Part shown: positions 7,829-14,950 of the stretch, piece by piece
Position numbering within the stretch: the stretch's first letter is position 1
How the letters are laid out: each line of letters opens with the position of its first letter
NCBI GenBank assembly: GCA_030697685.1
Contig: JAUYPF010000045.1
Span: forward strand, 1-35,937
DNA: 35,937 bases
Direction of reading: 5' to 3'
Origin: a bacterium
Lineage (GTDB): Archaea > Nanobdellota > Nanobdellia > SCGC-AAA011-G17 > GW2011-AR17
Translations under genes and position numbers: made by a program
Notes under the pieces: model-generated
Database searches by the model: none
The model's input: the letters and a program-made list of their open reading frames with translations, nothing else
Told to the model about the DNA's origin: nothing

Positions 7829-8653
7829 ATGGTAGAAACAATCGCAATTCATAGAAGTAAGCCTTTAACTGGTTCACTACATTATGTTCCGGATAAGAAT
7901 CAAGCATTAATCTGTGCTTTGGAGTCTGTATATAACGCTACTGAAGTCCCTTTTGGGAATAGTGGTTTAGGACGACAAAGAGCATTAGGAAATATTGATG
8001 TGTGGGACAATTGGTTTTATGGTTGCCCTCAAGTGCAGGGAAAAGTTGATGATAAAAGCATGTTTTTCTTTGATGATAGAGTGGTTGATGTAGACCATTT
8101 GGAAGATCATCCTTTGTTAAATCCTGTTTTTTTAAGAGACAATTGGTCTGAAATGAAAAATGGCTCTTTACCTGTTTCTCAAGAGTATTTTTCTGCTTTA
8201 GTAGAATTATCTCGTGTTGAAGGCTCTGGAGTTCGTGCACTTTCTCATGCAGATATGGGAAAAATAAATGACTTTTTTGGGCTATCTCAAGCAAAAAGTC
8301 ATGCATATATGAAAGCTTTCTTAGGTCTTTCAGAAGCAGAGAGAGGAGATTATCTTAAAGCACATGAAACCAAGCATGGAAAAAACATTGGGCTTTATTG
8401 TGCTCTACAAGATGCAGAACAAGAAAAAGCGATGGGGCGTTTGTCTGTGTTCGTTAACGGTTACAACCTGGATGGCAGCAGCATTCTAGGCAGCAATTAC
8501 GCGCGTCTGTTAGGGGTACGTCGTCGTGTGGCGAGCGCAGCGAGCTCCAGCGCCAAAGGCGCTCCGCACAAAACTTTAGAAGATGAACTAGTAGGTGCAT
8601 TTCCTGAAATAGATTCAGAAAGACTAAAAGGTATACTTTCTCGATATCAATAA
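7829..8653 (+). CDS. unknown protein with a candidate retroelement-diversified C-terminal region
   Basis: A 274-residue soluble protein that I do not recognise by fold. Residues 1-200 have ordinary AT-rich codons (for example the Trp-rich NIDVWDNWFYGCPQVQG). From A201 to about P253 the codons abruptly become GC-rich and A-poor (8431-8570 is 59% GC by count). Within it, 15 of the 17 codons for F208-Y224 end in C or T and encode residues reachable from AAC or AAT by changing only the adenines. An Arg/Val-rich conserved-looking block follows (LLGVRRRV), then a perfect GC hairpin at 8549-8563. The last 20 residues return to normal composition. This is the layout of a DGR target protein, possibly with a C-type-lectin fold. 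No reverse transcriptase or template repeat is in the window. The diphthine synthase gene starts one base after its stop. Confidence 0.6.
   Translation: MVETIAIHRSKPLTGSLHYVPDKNQALICALESVYNATEVPFGNSGLGRQRALGNIDVWDNWFYGCPQVQGKVDDKSMFFFDDRVVDVDHLEDHPLLNPVFLRDNWSEMKNGSLPVSQEYFSALVELSRVEGSGVRALSHADMGKINDFFGLSQAKSHAYMKAFLGLSEAERGDYLKAHETKHGKNIGLYCALQDAEQEKAMGRLSVFVNGYNLDGSSILGSNYARLLGVRRRVASAASSSAKGAPHKTLEDELVGAFPEIDSERLKGILSRYQ
8429..8548 (+). other. candidate DGR variable region (VR) and IMH-like block
   Basis: About 120 bp of foreign composition inside the host gene: A makes up 20 of 120 bases, against roughly a third around it. Codons 8450-8500 read as NNY except two leucine codons (CTG, CTA), the pattern left when AAY codons of a template repeat are randomised at adenines. 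8501-8548 is nearly free of A in first and second codon positions and would correspond to the constant initiation-of-mutagenic-homing part. No second copy of this block exists in the window, so the assignment rests on composition and layout only. Confidence 0.45.
8549..8563 (+). other. perfect GC hairpin just after the candidate VR
   Basis: AGCGCC-AAA-GGCGCT is a 6-bp perfect inverted repeat with a 3-nt loop lying inside the coding sequence directly behind the GC-rich block. DGR targets commonly have a GC-rich hairpin or cruciform a few bases downstream of the IMH sequence, needed for efficient retrohoming. Here it is translated (SAKGA) without disturbing the frame. Confidence 0.5.
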
Positions 8654-8654
8654 G

Positions 8655-9377
8655 ATGTTAACCCTCATTGGCCTAGGCTTGAACGACGAAAAGGACATTT
8701 CTATAAAAGGACTAGAAATAGTCAAGAAAGCAGACATTGTCTACTTAGAAAATTATACTTCAAAACTTCAATGCTCAAAACAATCTTTAGAAAAACTCTA
8801 TGGCAAAGAAATTCAATTAGTAGAAAGGGAAGTCCTAGAGAATGCAACTGCAATAATTAGCCAAGCAGCATATAACACTGTTGCCATTCTTATTGTTGGA
8901 GATGTTTTCTCTGCGACCACGCATATTTCCTTATTCCAAGAAGCAAAGCAAAAAGGAATTGAAGTAAAGGTTATCAATAATGCTTCTGTCTTAAATGCAA
9001 TAGGCATTACAGGTTTGGAATTGTACAAATTTGGAAAAACAACATCTATCCCTTTTCATGAATCAGACACTCCTCTAAAAGTCATAAAAGAAAATTTTAA
9101 ATTGCATACTCTTTGTTTATTAGACCTGGTTCCTAGTGAAAATAAATTTATGGAATCTAGTGAAGCAATTGAAAAATTAAAAAAATCCGGTTTTGATACA
9201 AACACAAAAGTGGTTGTTTGTGCACAATTAGGTTCTGACAATCCTACAATTATCTATACAGAAGCAAAGAATGTAAAACAATTAAACAAGTTTCCTCAGT
9301 GCTTGATAGTTCCTGGTGACTTGCATTTCATGGAAAAAGAATTGCTTGAATATTATAAACCAAAAATATCGGTATAA
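8655..9377 (+). CDS. dphB: diphthine synthase
   Basis: A 240-residue tetrapyrrole-methylase-fold SAM methyltransferase. Recognised by the N-terminal LTLIGLGLNDEKDISIKGLE, the YLENYTS segment, the GDVFSATTH loop and INNASVLNAIGITGLELYKFG, all hallmarks of Dph5/DphB. It trimethylates the modified histidine of elongation factor aEF2 in the second step of diphthamide synthesis, an archaeal/eukaryotic trait. It starts one base after the upstream stop without an SD, so it may be cotranscribed with the candidate diversified gene. The 3' end contains the first half-site (TATCGG, 9367-9372) of the dyad that precedes fic. Confidence 0.93.
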   Translation: MLTLIGLGLNDEKDISIKGLEIVKKADIVYLENYTSKLQCSKQSLEKLYGKEIQLVEREVLENATAIISQAAYNTVAILIVGDVFSATTHISLFQEAKQKGIEVKVINNASVLNAIGITGLELYKFGKTTSIPFHESDTPLKVIKENFKLHTLCLLDLVPSENKFMESSEAIEKLKKSGFDTNTKVVVCAQLGSDNPTIIYTEAKNVKQLNKFPQCLIVPGDLHFMEKELLEYYKPKISV

Positions 9378-9409
9378 ACAAATAATTGTACTAACCGATA
9401 CTTATATAA
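9367..9409 (+). promoter_or_regulatory. TATCGG-N22-CCGATA dyad plus TATA box upstream of fic
   Basis: TATCGG at 9367-9372 and CCGATA at 9395-9400 form a perfect inverted repeat with a 22-bp spacer, immediately followed by the TATA box TTATATAA (9402-9409). The gene start at 9432 is about 25 nt downstream, so the transcript is probably leaderless. The same dyad with the same spacer recurs at the other end of fic (10332-10365), which suggests a regulator-binding site. Confidence 0.55.
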
Positions 9410-9431
9410 ACTTATACTCTTATAGGAAAGT

Positions 9432-10358
9432 ATGCTTATCACAAAAAAACTCTTTGAAAGAATCCAAGAAAAGAAAAAGAAGTTAGAGAAGTTAAGGCCT
9501 TTAGATAAATTCTCCTTAGGAAAATTAAAAGAAGAATTTCTGATAGAATATATTTATAATTCTACATCAATAGAGGGAAATACGCTTTCTCTGAATGAAA
9601 CAAAACTTGTTTTAGAAGAAGGAATCACTATAGGAGGAAAAAGCTTAAGAGAGCACCTAGATGTAACAAATCAAAAAGAAGCATTTACCTGGATAGAAAA
9701 TTGGGTAAAAGAAAAGAAAAACATAAGAGAAGCAGATATTCTAACTTTACACCAAATAACACTCAAGGGTATTTCAGAATATTGGGCAGGAAAATATAAA
9801 ACTTCAGAAAATAGAATTATAGGCTCCAAATTAAAAACAACTGCACCGTATAAAGTCCAATCTGAAATGGGAAATTTAGTCTATAAACTAAATGTAAACC
9901 CTGAAAAATATAATCTTATAGAATTAGCAGCTTTTGCTCATCATGAAATTGCAAAGATTCATCCTTTTGTAGATGGAAATGGAAGAGTAGCAAGGCTTCT
10001 CTGTAATTTGATTTTTATGAAAAAAGGCTACCCTCCAATCATTATTCGAAATAAAGACAGAAAAAAATATTTTGCAAGCCTAGAAAAAGCGCATTTTGGT
10101 GATGTGAGTATTTTTATAAATTTTATTGCAAAAATGGAAGAAGAATCGCTCATACGGTATTTGAATGCTCTAACAAAAACAACTGCAAATAATGAATTAC
10201 TACCTTTAAGTCTTTTAGCAAAAGAAACACCCTACTCACAGGAATATCTCAGTCTTTTGGCACGAAGGTCTATACTCCCTGCAACAAAGATAAATGGTGT
10301 ATGGCATAGCTCTAAGGAAGAAATACAGAAATATCGGATAAAAGGAAAAAATGAATAA
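9432..10358 (+). CDS. Fic-domain AMPylase with N-terminal inhibitory helix and C-terminal HTH
   Basis: A 308-residue Fic protein. The complete active-site motif HPFVDGNGRVAR lies at 177-188, with catalytic H177. The inhibitory motif S-x3-E-G-N is at residues 44-50 (STSIEGN), placing it in the class with an N-terminal alpha-inhibitory helix (like SoFic). Residues about 255-305 look like a helix-turn-helix (SLLAKETPYSQEYLSLLARR) followed by a basic tail. Fic enzymes transfer AMP from ATP to a hydroxyl on a target protein, and the inhibitory glutamate restrains this. The dyads at both ends of the gene fit autoregulation through the HTH domain. The target cannot be predicted. Confidence 0.88.
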   Translation: MLITKKLFERIQEKKKKLEKLRPLDKFSLGKLKEEFLIEYIYNSTSIEGNTLSLNETKLVLEEGITIGGKSLREHLDVTNQKEAFTWIENWVKEKKNIREADILTLHQITLKGISEYWAGKYKTSENRIIGSKLKTTAPYKVQSEMGNLVYKLNVNPEKYNLIELAAFAHHEIAKIHPFVDGNGRVARLLCNLIFMKKGYPPIIIRNKDRKKYFASLEKAHFGDVSIFINFIAKMEEESLIRYLNALTKTTANNELLPLSLLAKETPYSQEYLSLLARRSILPATKINGVWHSSKEEIQKYRIKGKNE

Positions 10359-10365
10359 ACCGATA
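10332..10365 (+). promoter_or_regulatory. second TATCGG-N22-CCGATA dyad, before the DUF2283 gene
   Basis: TATCGG at 10332-10337 and CCGATA at 10360-10365, again exactly 22 bp apart, overlap the last codons of fic and end 9 nt before the ATG at 10375. The half-sites and spacer length are identical to those at 9367-9400, while the spacer sequences differ. Confidence 0.5.
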
Positions 10366-10374
10366 TTTTGAACA

Positions 10375-10608
10375 ATGAAAGAAAGCCTAAATATCTACTA
10401 TGATGAAGAAGGAGATTTCTTAGAAATCAATATGGGGAAAATGACAAAAGGATTTTTTAGAGAAATAGGTGATGGTATTGCGGAGCGTATTGATGAAAAG
10501 ACAGGAAAAATTACAGGAATATCCATTTTAAGTTTCAAGAAAAGAATCAAGAAAGAAAAAGGTTTGAATATTTCTTTGCCTTTTAAAGTACAAATCCTAA
10601 AAGCATAA
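10375..10608 (+). CDS. DUF2283-family small protein
   Basis: A 77-residue protein matching the DUF2283 pattern: an N-terminal YYDEEGDFLEI strand pair, a central GDGIAERIDEKTGKITGISIL, and a short basic C-terminus. DUF2283 proteins are small beta-rich proteins of unknown function, often next to toxin-antitoxin genes. It directly follows fic and shares its dyad motif, so a partner or antidote role for the Fic protein is possible, though the Fic protein already has its own inhibitory helix. No SD is seen. Confidence 0.65.
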   Translation: MKESLNIYYDEEGDFLEINMGKMTKGFFREIGDGIAERIDEKTGKITGISILSFKKRIKKEKGLNISLPFKVQILKA

Positions 10609-10613
10609 GAAAG

Positions 10614-10623
10614 TTTAAATAAA
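10614..10623 (+). promoter_or_regulatory. TATA box for the 10638 gene
   Basis: TTTAAATAAA overlaps the region just after the DUF2283 stop and lies about 20 nt before the ATG at 10638, consistent with a leaderless or nearly leaderless transcript. Confidence 0.45.
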
Positions 10624-10637
10624 CCTAATTCTTAAGA

Positions 10638-11078
10638 ATGTTTATGGATTGGAAAACCTGGACAAAAATCTCTGCTGTAATTCTGTTTATTATTGCAATT
10701 GCAGGTTTTTATTTAAATAATTTTTATAATGAAGGTGTAGAATTAAGCATACAAAATTTTCCTGAGCATCTTGATTCTTTAGAAACCTCAGAAGATATCT
10801 CTTTTTCCTTCTATCTCTATAACGAAGGAGATACAACTGCTTTTGTAGAGTCTATCCTTCTTGTAAGATACGAAGAAGATGGGGCACAAGTAGCAGATAC
10901 AGTTTATGTGATTCCTTCCAGAGATTTCACTATCGAACCAGGTGAATCAAAAGAAATTCTTGTTGTTCTCCCAAGTTCTGAAAAAGAAAAGGAATATTCC
11001 CTTACTGCAGAAATATTCTATGATAATAATAAACTCCTTTCAAACACCATTCCTGTCGCTTGGGGCACCTTATTATGA
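10638..11078 (+). CDS. membrane-anchored Ig-like surface protein
   Basis: A 146-residue protein with one N-terminal membrane segment (about 9-27, ISAVILFIIAIAGFYL) and no clear cleavage site, so it is likely anchored with its C-terminus outside. The rest is a single beta-sandwich domain: ISFSFYLYNEGDTTAFVESI and FTIEPGESKEILVVLP resemble CARDB/Ig-like surface domains. Function unknown. The stop overlaps the ATG of the DUF167 gene as ATGA. Confidence 0.6.
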   Translation: MFMDWKTWTKISAVILFIIAIAGFYLNNFYNEGVELSIQNFPEHLDSLETSEDISFSFYLYNEGDTTAFVESILLVRYEEDGAQVADTVYVIPSRDFTIEPGESKEILVVLPSSEKEKEYSLTAEIFYDNNKLLSNTIPVAWGTLL

Positions 11079-11278
11079 GAGTAGAAATTAAAGTAAAAAC
11101 AAATGCAGGAAAATCAGAAATCCAAGAGAAAGATGGAAAATATACTGCTTTCTTAAAATCTGCTCCTGAAGATGGGAAAGCAAACATGGAATTACTAAAA
11201 TTGGCAAGCAAATACTTCAAGAAACCTGTACGAATAGTTCTTGGAAAAGCAAGTAAAAATAAACTTATAGAATTTTAA
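11075..11278 (+). CDS. DUF167 (YggU/UPF0235) family protein
   Basis: A 67-residue alpha/beta protein with the family features VEIKVKTNAGKSEI, the SAPEDGKANMELLKLASKYF segment, and the IVLGKASKNKLIEF end. The function of the family is not established. The ATG at 11075 overlaps the stop of the upstream gene (ATGA), which decides the start over a TTG 15 nt upstream. The 3' end overlaps the convergent small membrane protein by 4 nt. Confidence 0.8.
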   Translation: MRVEIKVKTNAGKSEIQEKDGKYTAFLKSAPEDGKANMELLKLASKYFKKPVRIVLGKASKNKLIEF

Positions 11279-11472
11279 AAAGCTTTATGAAATCGTATTA
11301 GAATTGATTGAAAAAAAATGATAAAGCTTGCAATGATCGAAGCAACTCCTGTAAGTAACATAATGAGCCTATCTTCAAAGAAAATAATCTGTGAAAAAAT
11401 AACAAAGAAATTATTAAATGCAATAAGACCTAAAATTAAAAGCAAGATTGCCAAAAGTATTTTATAATTCAT
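11275..11472 (-). CDS. small membrane protein, two helices
   Basis: A 65-residue hydrophobic protein: two predicted membrane helices at about 4-28 and 33-57, with a short basic C-terminus. No family recognised. A TATA-like TTTATAAA lies about 25 nt upstream on the minus strand (near 11491-11499), supporting real, leaderless expression. It sits between a convergent DUF167 gene and the co-directional 11505 gene. Confidence 0.45.
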   Translation of the reverse strand: MNYKILLAILLLILGLIAFNNFFVIFSQIIFFEDRLIMLLTGVASIIASFIIFFQSILIRFHKAF

Positions 11473-11504
11473 CTATTTTACAAAGAACTCTTTTTTTATA
11501 AACT

Positions 11505-11972
11505 TTACCCAGAAACATTCTCATTTATCTTAAAAGAAGGCCCACCAGTCTTAAAATTCATAATATTTTCTTCATCTTCACTAATCGTTTCCCCATTCTC
11601 CGCATTCACTTTCAAGTTATAGACTTTGAACTCTGAAGTAAGAATAGTAATATTCCACACTACAACACCATCAATGATCTGGAGAATAATAATAGACTTA
11701 TCAGAATCAACAGTCACCTTCTCTAATGCCTGGAGATAATGAATGGTAACCTTATCTAAATCTAACTTCTCCAATTTCTTTTGTTTTTTCTGAAAAATCT
11801 CATCTTTTTGATGTTGCAGTTTCCCATTTTGTTTAAAATAGGTCAGCATTTTATGCTCTTTTGGAGAATAATAATCTATTCGCCACTCTTTATTCATAAG
11901 AAAACAAGAAACAAGATAAGCTCCTTTTACTGTTCCAATCTCTTTAATCAAAGCTCGCACATCTTCTAACAT
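11505..11972 (-). CDS. conserved-looking protein of unknown function, possibly PepSY-like
   Basis: A 155-residue soluble protein. The C-terminal part WNITILTSEFKVYNLKVNAE followed by NGETISEDEEN looks like the beta-hairpin of a PepSY-like domain, in which a strand ends in a xG(E/K)xL turn; this is a weak resemblance. The middle is rich in Lys and Gln (QKDEIFQKKQKKLEKLDLDK) and may be helical. It begins 7 nt inside the end of the ThrRS gene, so the two are probably cotranscribed. No function assigned. Confidence 0.55.
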   Translation of the reverse strand: MLEDVRALIKEIGTVKGAYLVSCFLMNKEWRIDYYSPKEHKMLTYFKQNGKLQHQKDEIFQKKQKKLEKLDLDKVTIHYLQALEKVTVDSDKSIIILQIIDGVVVWNITILTSEFKVYNLKVNAENGETISEDEENIMNFKTGGPSFKINENVSG

Positions 11973-13717
11973 TTTTTGCTTATTTCATCGAGCACTTTAT
12001 GCATAAAGCTACTTGTTGAGATCTGCTCGACTTTACCCTCTCTGTCTCGTACAGCTAAACTATTTTTCTCCTCTTCCTGATCTCCGATGGTAACAATATA
12101 ATTCACTCTTTCAAGGATGGCACTTCGCACTTTCTTTCCAATGCTTTCATTTCTAATATCTAACTCAACACGAATGCCTTTCTCTTTCATTTCTTCTGCA
12201 AGTTTTTCTGCAAATGTATTATTTTTCTCAGTCACAGTCATCAATTTGACTTGTACTGGACTCAGCCAAAGAGGAAATTTACCTCTATACAATTCAATCA
12301 AAAATGCGATAAATCGCTCATGTGTGCTTAATGGTGCTCGGTGTATAACAAACACTTCATTATTTTGCTTTCCATGTGCATCATCATAATGTAGCTCAAA
12401 TCTTTTTTTTGCTGCAAAATCTAGTTGTACAGTAGACATAGTCTCTTCTTTGCCAAAAACATTCTTAAACTGCACATCAATTTTTGGCCCATAAAAAGCA
12501 GCTTCATCTTTTGCTTCAACATATTTTAATTTTAATTTATGTAAAACATTTCTCAGCACATCCTCTGCATGCTCCCAATTTTCAGGTTCATCAATATATT
12601 TTTCTGTATGTGTCCTGTCCCCTAAAGAAAGTCTAAACCAGTAACTATGGAAACCAAAAGTAGTAAAATAAAACTGGATCATTTTTAAAACATGTTCAAT
12701 TTCTTGTTCTACCTGTTCTTTTGTGCAATAAATATGTGCATCATTCATAGAAAGCATGCGCACCCTTTGCAATCCAGCAAGTGTTCCAGATAATTCATTT
12801 CGATAGACAATACCATATTCTGCAATACGCAAAGGAAGTTCTCTATAGCTTCGCACTTTTCGTGAGTAAATCAAATGATGAAATGGGCAATTCATTGATT
12901 TAAGATAATATTCTCCATCATCCATCTTCATAGAAGGATACATACCATCTGCATAGTAAGGCAAATGCCCTGATCGCATAAATAATTCTTTTTTGGCTAA
13001 ATGTGGAGTAGAAACGCGTACATATCCTGCCTTTGCCTCAGTTTCAAGAGCAAACTTCTCCACTTCACTCTTAATGGTTTCTCCTTTAGGCAACCACACA
13101 GGCAAACCTTTTCCTACAAGATCAAAAAGTGCAAAGAGTTCCATCTCCTCACCAATTTTTCGATGGTTATACTTTTCCGCATCTTCTAGCTCTTGTAATC
13201 GTTGCTTCAAAGCTTCTTCACTTTCATATGCAAGCCCATAAATTCTTTGCAATTGTATATTCTTTGCATCTCCTTTCCAATAAGCCCCAGAAACTTTAGT
13301 TAATGTAAAATGCTTCAACTCTTTTGTATTCTCAACATGTGGACCATGGCAAAGATCAACAAAAGTTCCTTGCCCATAAAAGGTAGGTTTTTCTCCTTTG
13401 GATTTTAGTTCTTCATATAATTCTTTTTTCAAAGACTCATGAGCAAGAAATTCTTTTTGTTTTTCAGCTGAAAGCTCTATTTTTTGAATAGCCTCTGCAG
13501 CACTAACTAGGTCTTTCATTTTCTTGCTAATCTTTTTCAGATCTTCAGGAGTAAAAGGCTCTTTTCTGAGAAAATCATAATAAAATCCATCTTCAATGAC
13601 AGGACCAATACCCATCTGTACATCTGGAAATAATTGTTTTACAGCCTGTGCTAAAAGATGTGCACTGCTATGGCGAATGCGATGTAATTTACTATCCTCA
13701 TTTTCATCATTATCCAT
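11966..13717 (-). CDS. thrS: threonyl-tRNA synthetase, bacterial-type editing domain, no TGS domain
   Basis: A 583-residue class II synthetase charging tRNA-Thr. The N-terminal editing domain (N2) has HSSAH (16-20) and DLCHGPH with C123 and H127, the HxxxH/CxxxH set of bacterial and eukaryotic ThrRS, not the D-aminoacyl deacylase-like domain of most archaea. The catalytic core shows C277 in MNCPFHHLIY, motif 2 YRNELSGTLAGLQRVR, NDAHIYC and motif 3 HRAPLSTHERFIAFLIE; the zinc ligands C277 and two histidines are present. Motif 3 reads PLST where AILGS is common. The protein begins directly at N2, lacking the usual N-terminal TGS domain. TTTTAAAA near 13739-13748 (minus strand) can serve as TATA box. 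Confidence 0.95.
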   Translation of the reverse strand: MDNDENEDSKLHRIRHSSAHLLAQAVKQLFPDVQMGIGPVIEDGFYYDFLRKEPFTPEDLKKISKKMKDLVSAAEAIQKIELSAEKQKEFLAHESLKKELYEELKSKGEKPTFYGQGTFVDLCHGPHVENTKELKHFTLTKVSGAYWKGDAKNIQLQRIYGLAYESEEALKQRLQELEDAEKYNHRKIGEEMELFALFDLVGKGLPVWLPKGETIKSEVEKFALETEAKAGYVRVSTPHLAKKELFMRSGHLPYYADGMYPSMKMDDGEYYLKSMNCPFHHLIYSRKVRSYRELPLRIAEYGIVYRNELSGTLAGLQRVRMLSMNDAHIYCTKEQVEQEIEHVLKMIQFYFTTFGFHSYWFRLSLGDRTHTEKYIDEPENWEHAEDVLRNVLHKLKLKYVEAKDEAAFYGPKIDVQFKNVFGKEETMSTVQLDFAAKKRFELHYDDAHGKQNNEVFVIHRAPLSTHERFIAFLIELYRGKFPLWLSPVQVKLMTVTEKNNTFAEKLAEEMKEKGIRVELDIRNESIGKKVRSAILERVNYIVTIGDQEEEKNSLAVRDREGKVEQISTSSFMHKVLDEISKKC

Positions 13718-13762
13718 ATCAACAAGAAATTCTTCTTATCCTTTTAAAACTTTCTCTGGGAA

Positions 13763-14584
13763 TTATGTGGAGTTTGCAATCATTTCTAAGAGAAGTTTTA
13801 CTGCAAGATGTGCGGTTCTTTGATCTTGATCATAGCTTGGATTAAGCTCCATAATATCAAAACCTATGACTTGTCTTTGTTTCATAATTCTTTTCATAAG
13901 AAATAATACTTGGTTAAAATCTAATCCTCCTGGTACTGGAGTAGAAACTCCTGGTGCAATAGAAGGGTCAAAAACATCTAAGTCTAAAGAAATATACACT
14001 TTTTTCCCTTTTGTTTTTTGTGCAATCTGTTTCCAGACCCAAGGCAATCCATGCTCATAAAAATCCTGTGGAGAAATAACCTGTAAACCTACTTTTTTCA
14101 AAGTGGCTAACTCTTCTGTTTCTGGTTCTCGCATACCAACAAGAATGCTTTTTTTAAGATCAACAGGAGCATCATGAAGAACCGACCCATAATATCTTTT
14201 TTCAGAAGAAATAATATCTGGATGTGCATCAAAATAGATCACAGCAGCATGAGGAAAACAAGAGAGTACTTCTGTAGTAATAGAATGATCTCCTCCAATA
14301 ATAATAGGTATCCTTCCTTGGTTTGTACGAATAATTTGAGAAATTTTTTTCTTTGGAATATTTCCATAATCATATATTTTTTTTTGGATTTTTCCAGAGC
14401 TGACCTGTGCAAGGGAAATTTTTCCATTTCTTTTGAACACACATCGTTCAGTCGCAACTTTTCGTATTGCATCAGGCCCTTTCTTAGCACCTTTTCGAGA
14501 AGAATGACTTCCAGATTCATCTGGAACTCCAATCAAGACAAATTCAGCTCCTTTCAAATCTGAGTTTGCATAAACAAATTTCAT
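13763..14584 (-). CDS. ureohydrolase, agmatinase/arginase family
   Basis: A 273-residue ureohydrolase. The manganese-binding motifs are complete: GGDHSIT, YFDAHPDI and SLDLDVFDPSIAPGVSTPVPGG, with the late glutamate in DIMELNP. Enzymes of this fold hydrolyse agmatine, arginine or related guanidino compounds to urea and an amine; agmatinase (polyamine synthesis) is the usual archaeal assignment, but the sequence alone does not settle the substrate. The N-terminus VLIGVPDESGSHSSRKGAKKGPDAIR is typical. The gene has its own promoter, with a dyad around the TATA box at 14601-14624. Confidence 0.85.
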   Translation of the reverse strand: MKFVYANSDLKGAEFVLIGVPDESGSHSSRKGAKKGPDAIRKVATERCVFKRNGKISLAQVSSGKIQKKIYDYGNIPKKKISQIIRTNQGRIPIIIGGDHSITTEVLSCFPHAAVIYFDAHPDIISSEKRYYGSVLHDAPVDLKKSILVGMREPETEELATLKKVGLQVISPQDFYEHGLPWVWKQIAQKTKGKKVYISLDLDVFDPSIAPGVSTPVPGGLDFNQVLFLMKRIMKQRQVIGFDIMELNPSYDQDQRTAHLAVKLLLEMIANST

Positions 14585-14600
14585 AGACTCTCAAAGAGCA

Positions 14601-14646
14601 AAGGACTTTATATTCTTTGTCCTTAAAATTTCCGAAATCTTTTTAA
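14601..14646. promoter_or_regulatory. divergent promoter with a dyad flanking the agmatinase TATA box
   Basis: AAGGAC (14601-14606) and GTCCTT (14619-14624) are inverted repeats that bracket TTTATATTC, the likely TATA box of the minus-strand ureohydrolase gene starting at 14584. A repressor bound here would block TBP. On the plus strand CTTTTTAATC at about 14638-14646 is a plausible TATA box for the gene at 14670. Confidence 0.4.
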
Positions 14647-14669
14647 TCTGAATCCTCTTTGCAACATTT

Positions 14670-14927
14670 ATGTTTAATCCAGCATTTAATTTGAAGAAAA
14701 CAAAAAACTCAAAAGTTTTCTTTCTTCTCTTATTCTTCACAGTTATCCTAGGATTTAGTTTAAGTCTTTTCCCATTTGCTTCTTCTACTTTTTCTCAAGA
14801 TGTTGTTCCTCTACAAAGCGGTTTTTTCTTCTTTGCAGGTTTTTTCTTTCTATTGGTTTTAGTGACTTTGTACCTTTGGTGGAGAAAAAAGGCAGAAGAA
14901 CGCCTTGCTTTCAGAAAAACTTTTTAA
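14670..14927 (+). CDS. small membrane protein, two helices
   Basis: An 85-residue protein with predicted membrane helices at about 16-37 and 50-70, separated by a short Ser-rich loop, and a basic C-terminal tail (WWRKKAEERLAFRKTF) likely in the cytoplasm. No family recognised. A TATA-like box about 25 nt upstream and the 23-nt gap to the following hydrolase gene suggest a two-gene transcript. Confidence 0.5.
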   Translation: MFNPAFNLKKTKNSKVFFLLLFFTVILGFSLSLFPFASSTFSQDVVPLQSGFFFFAGFFFLLVLVTLYLWWRKKAEERLAFRKTF

Positions 14928-14950
14928 ACTCCAAGGCCAATGCATAAATT

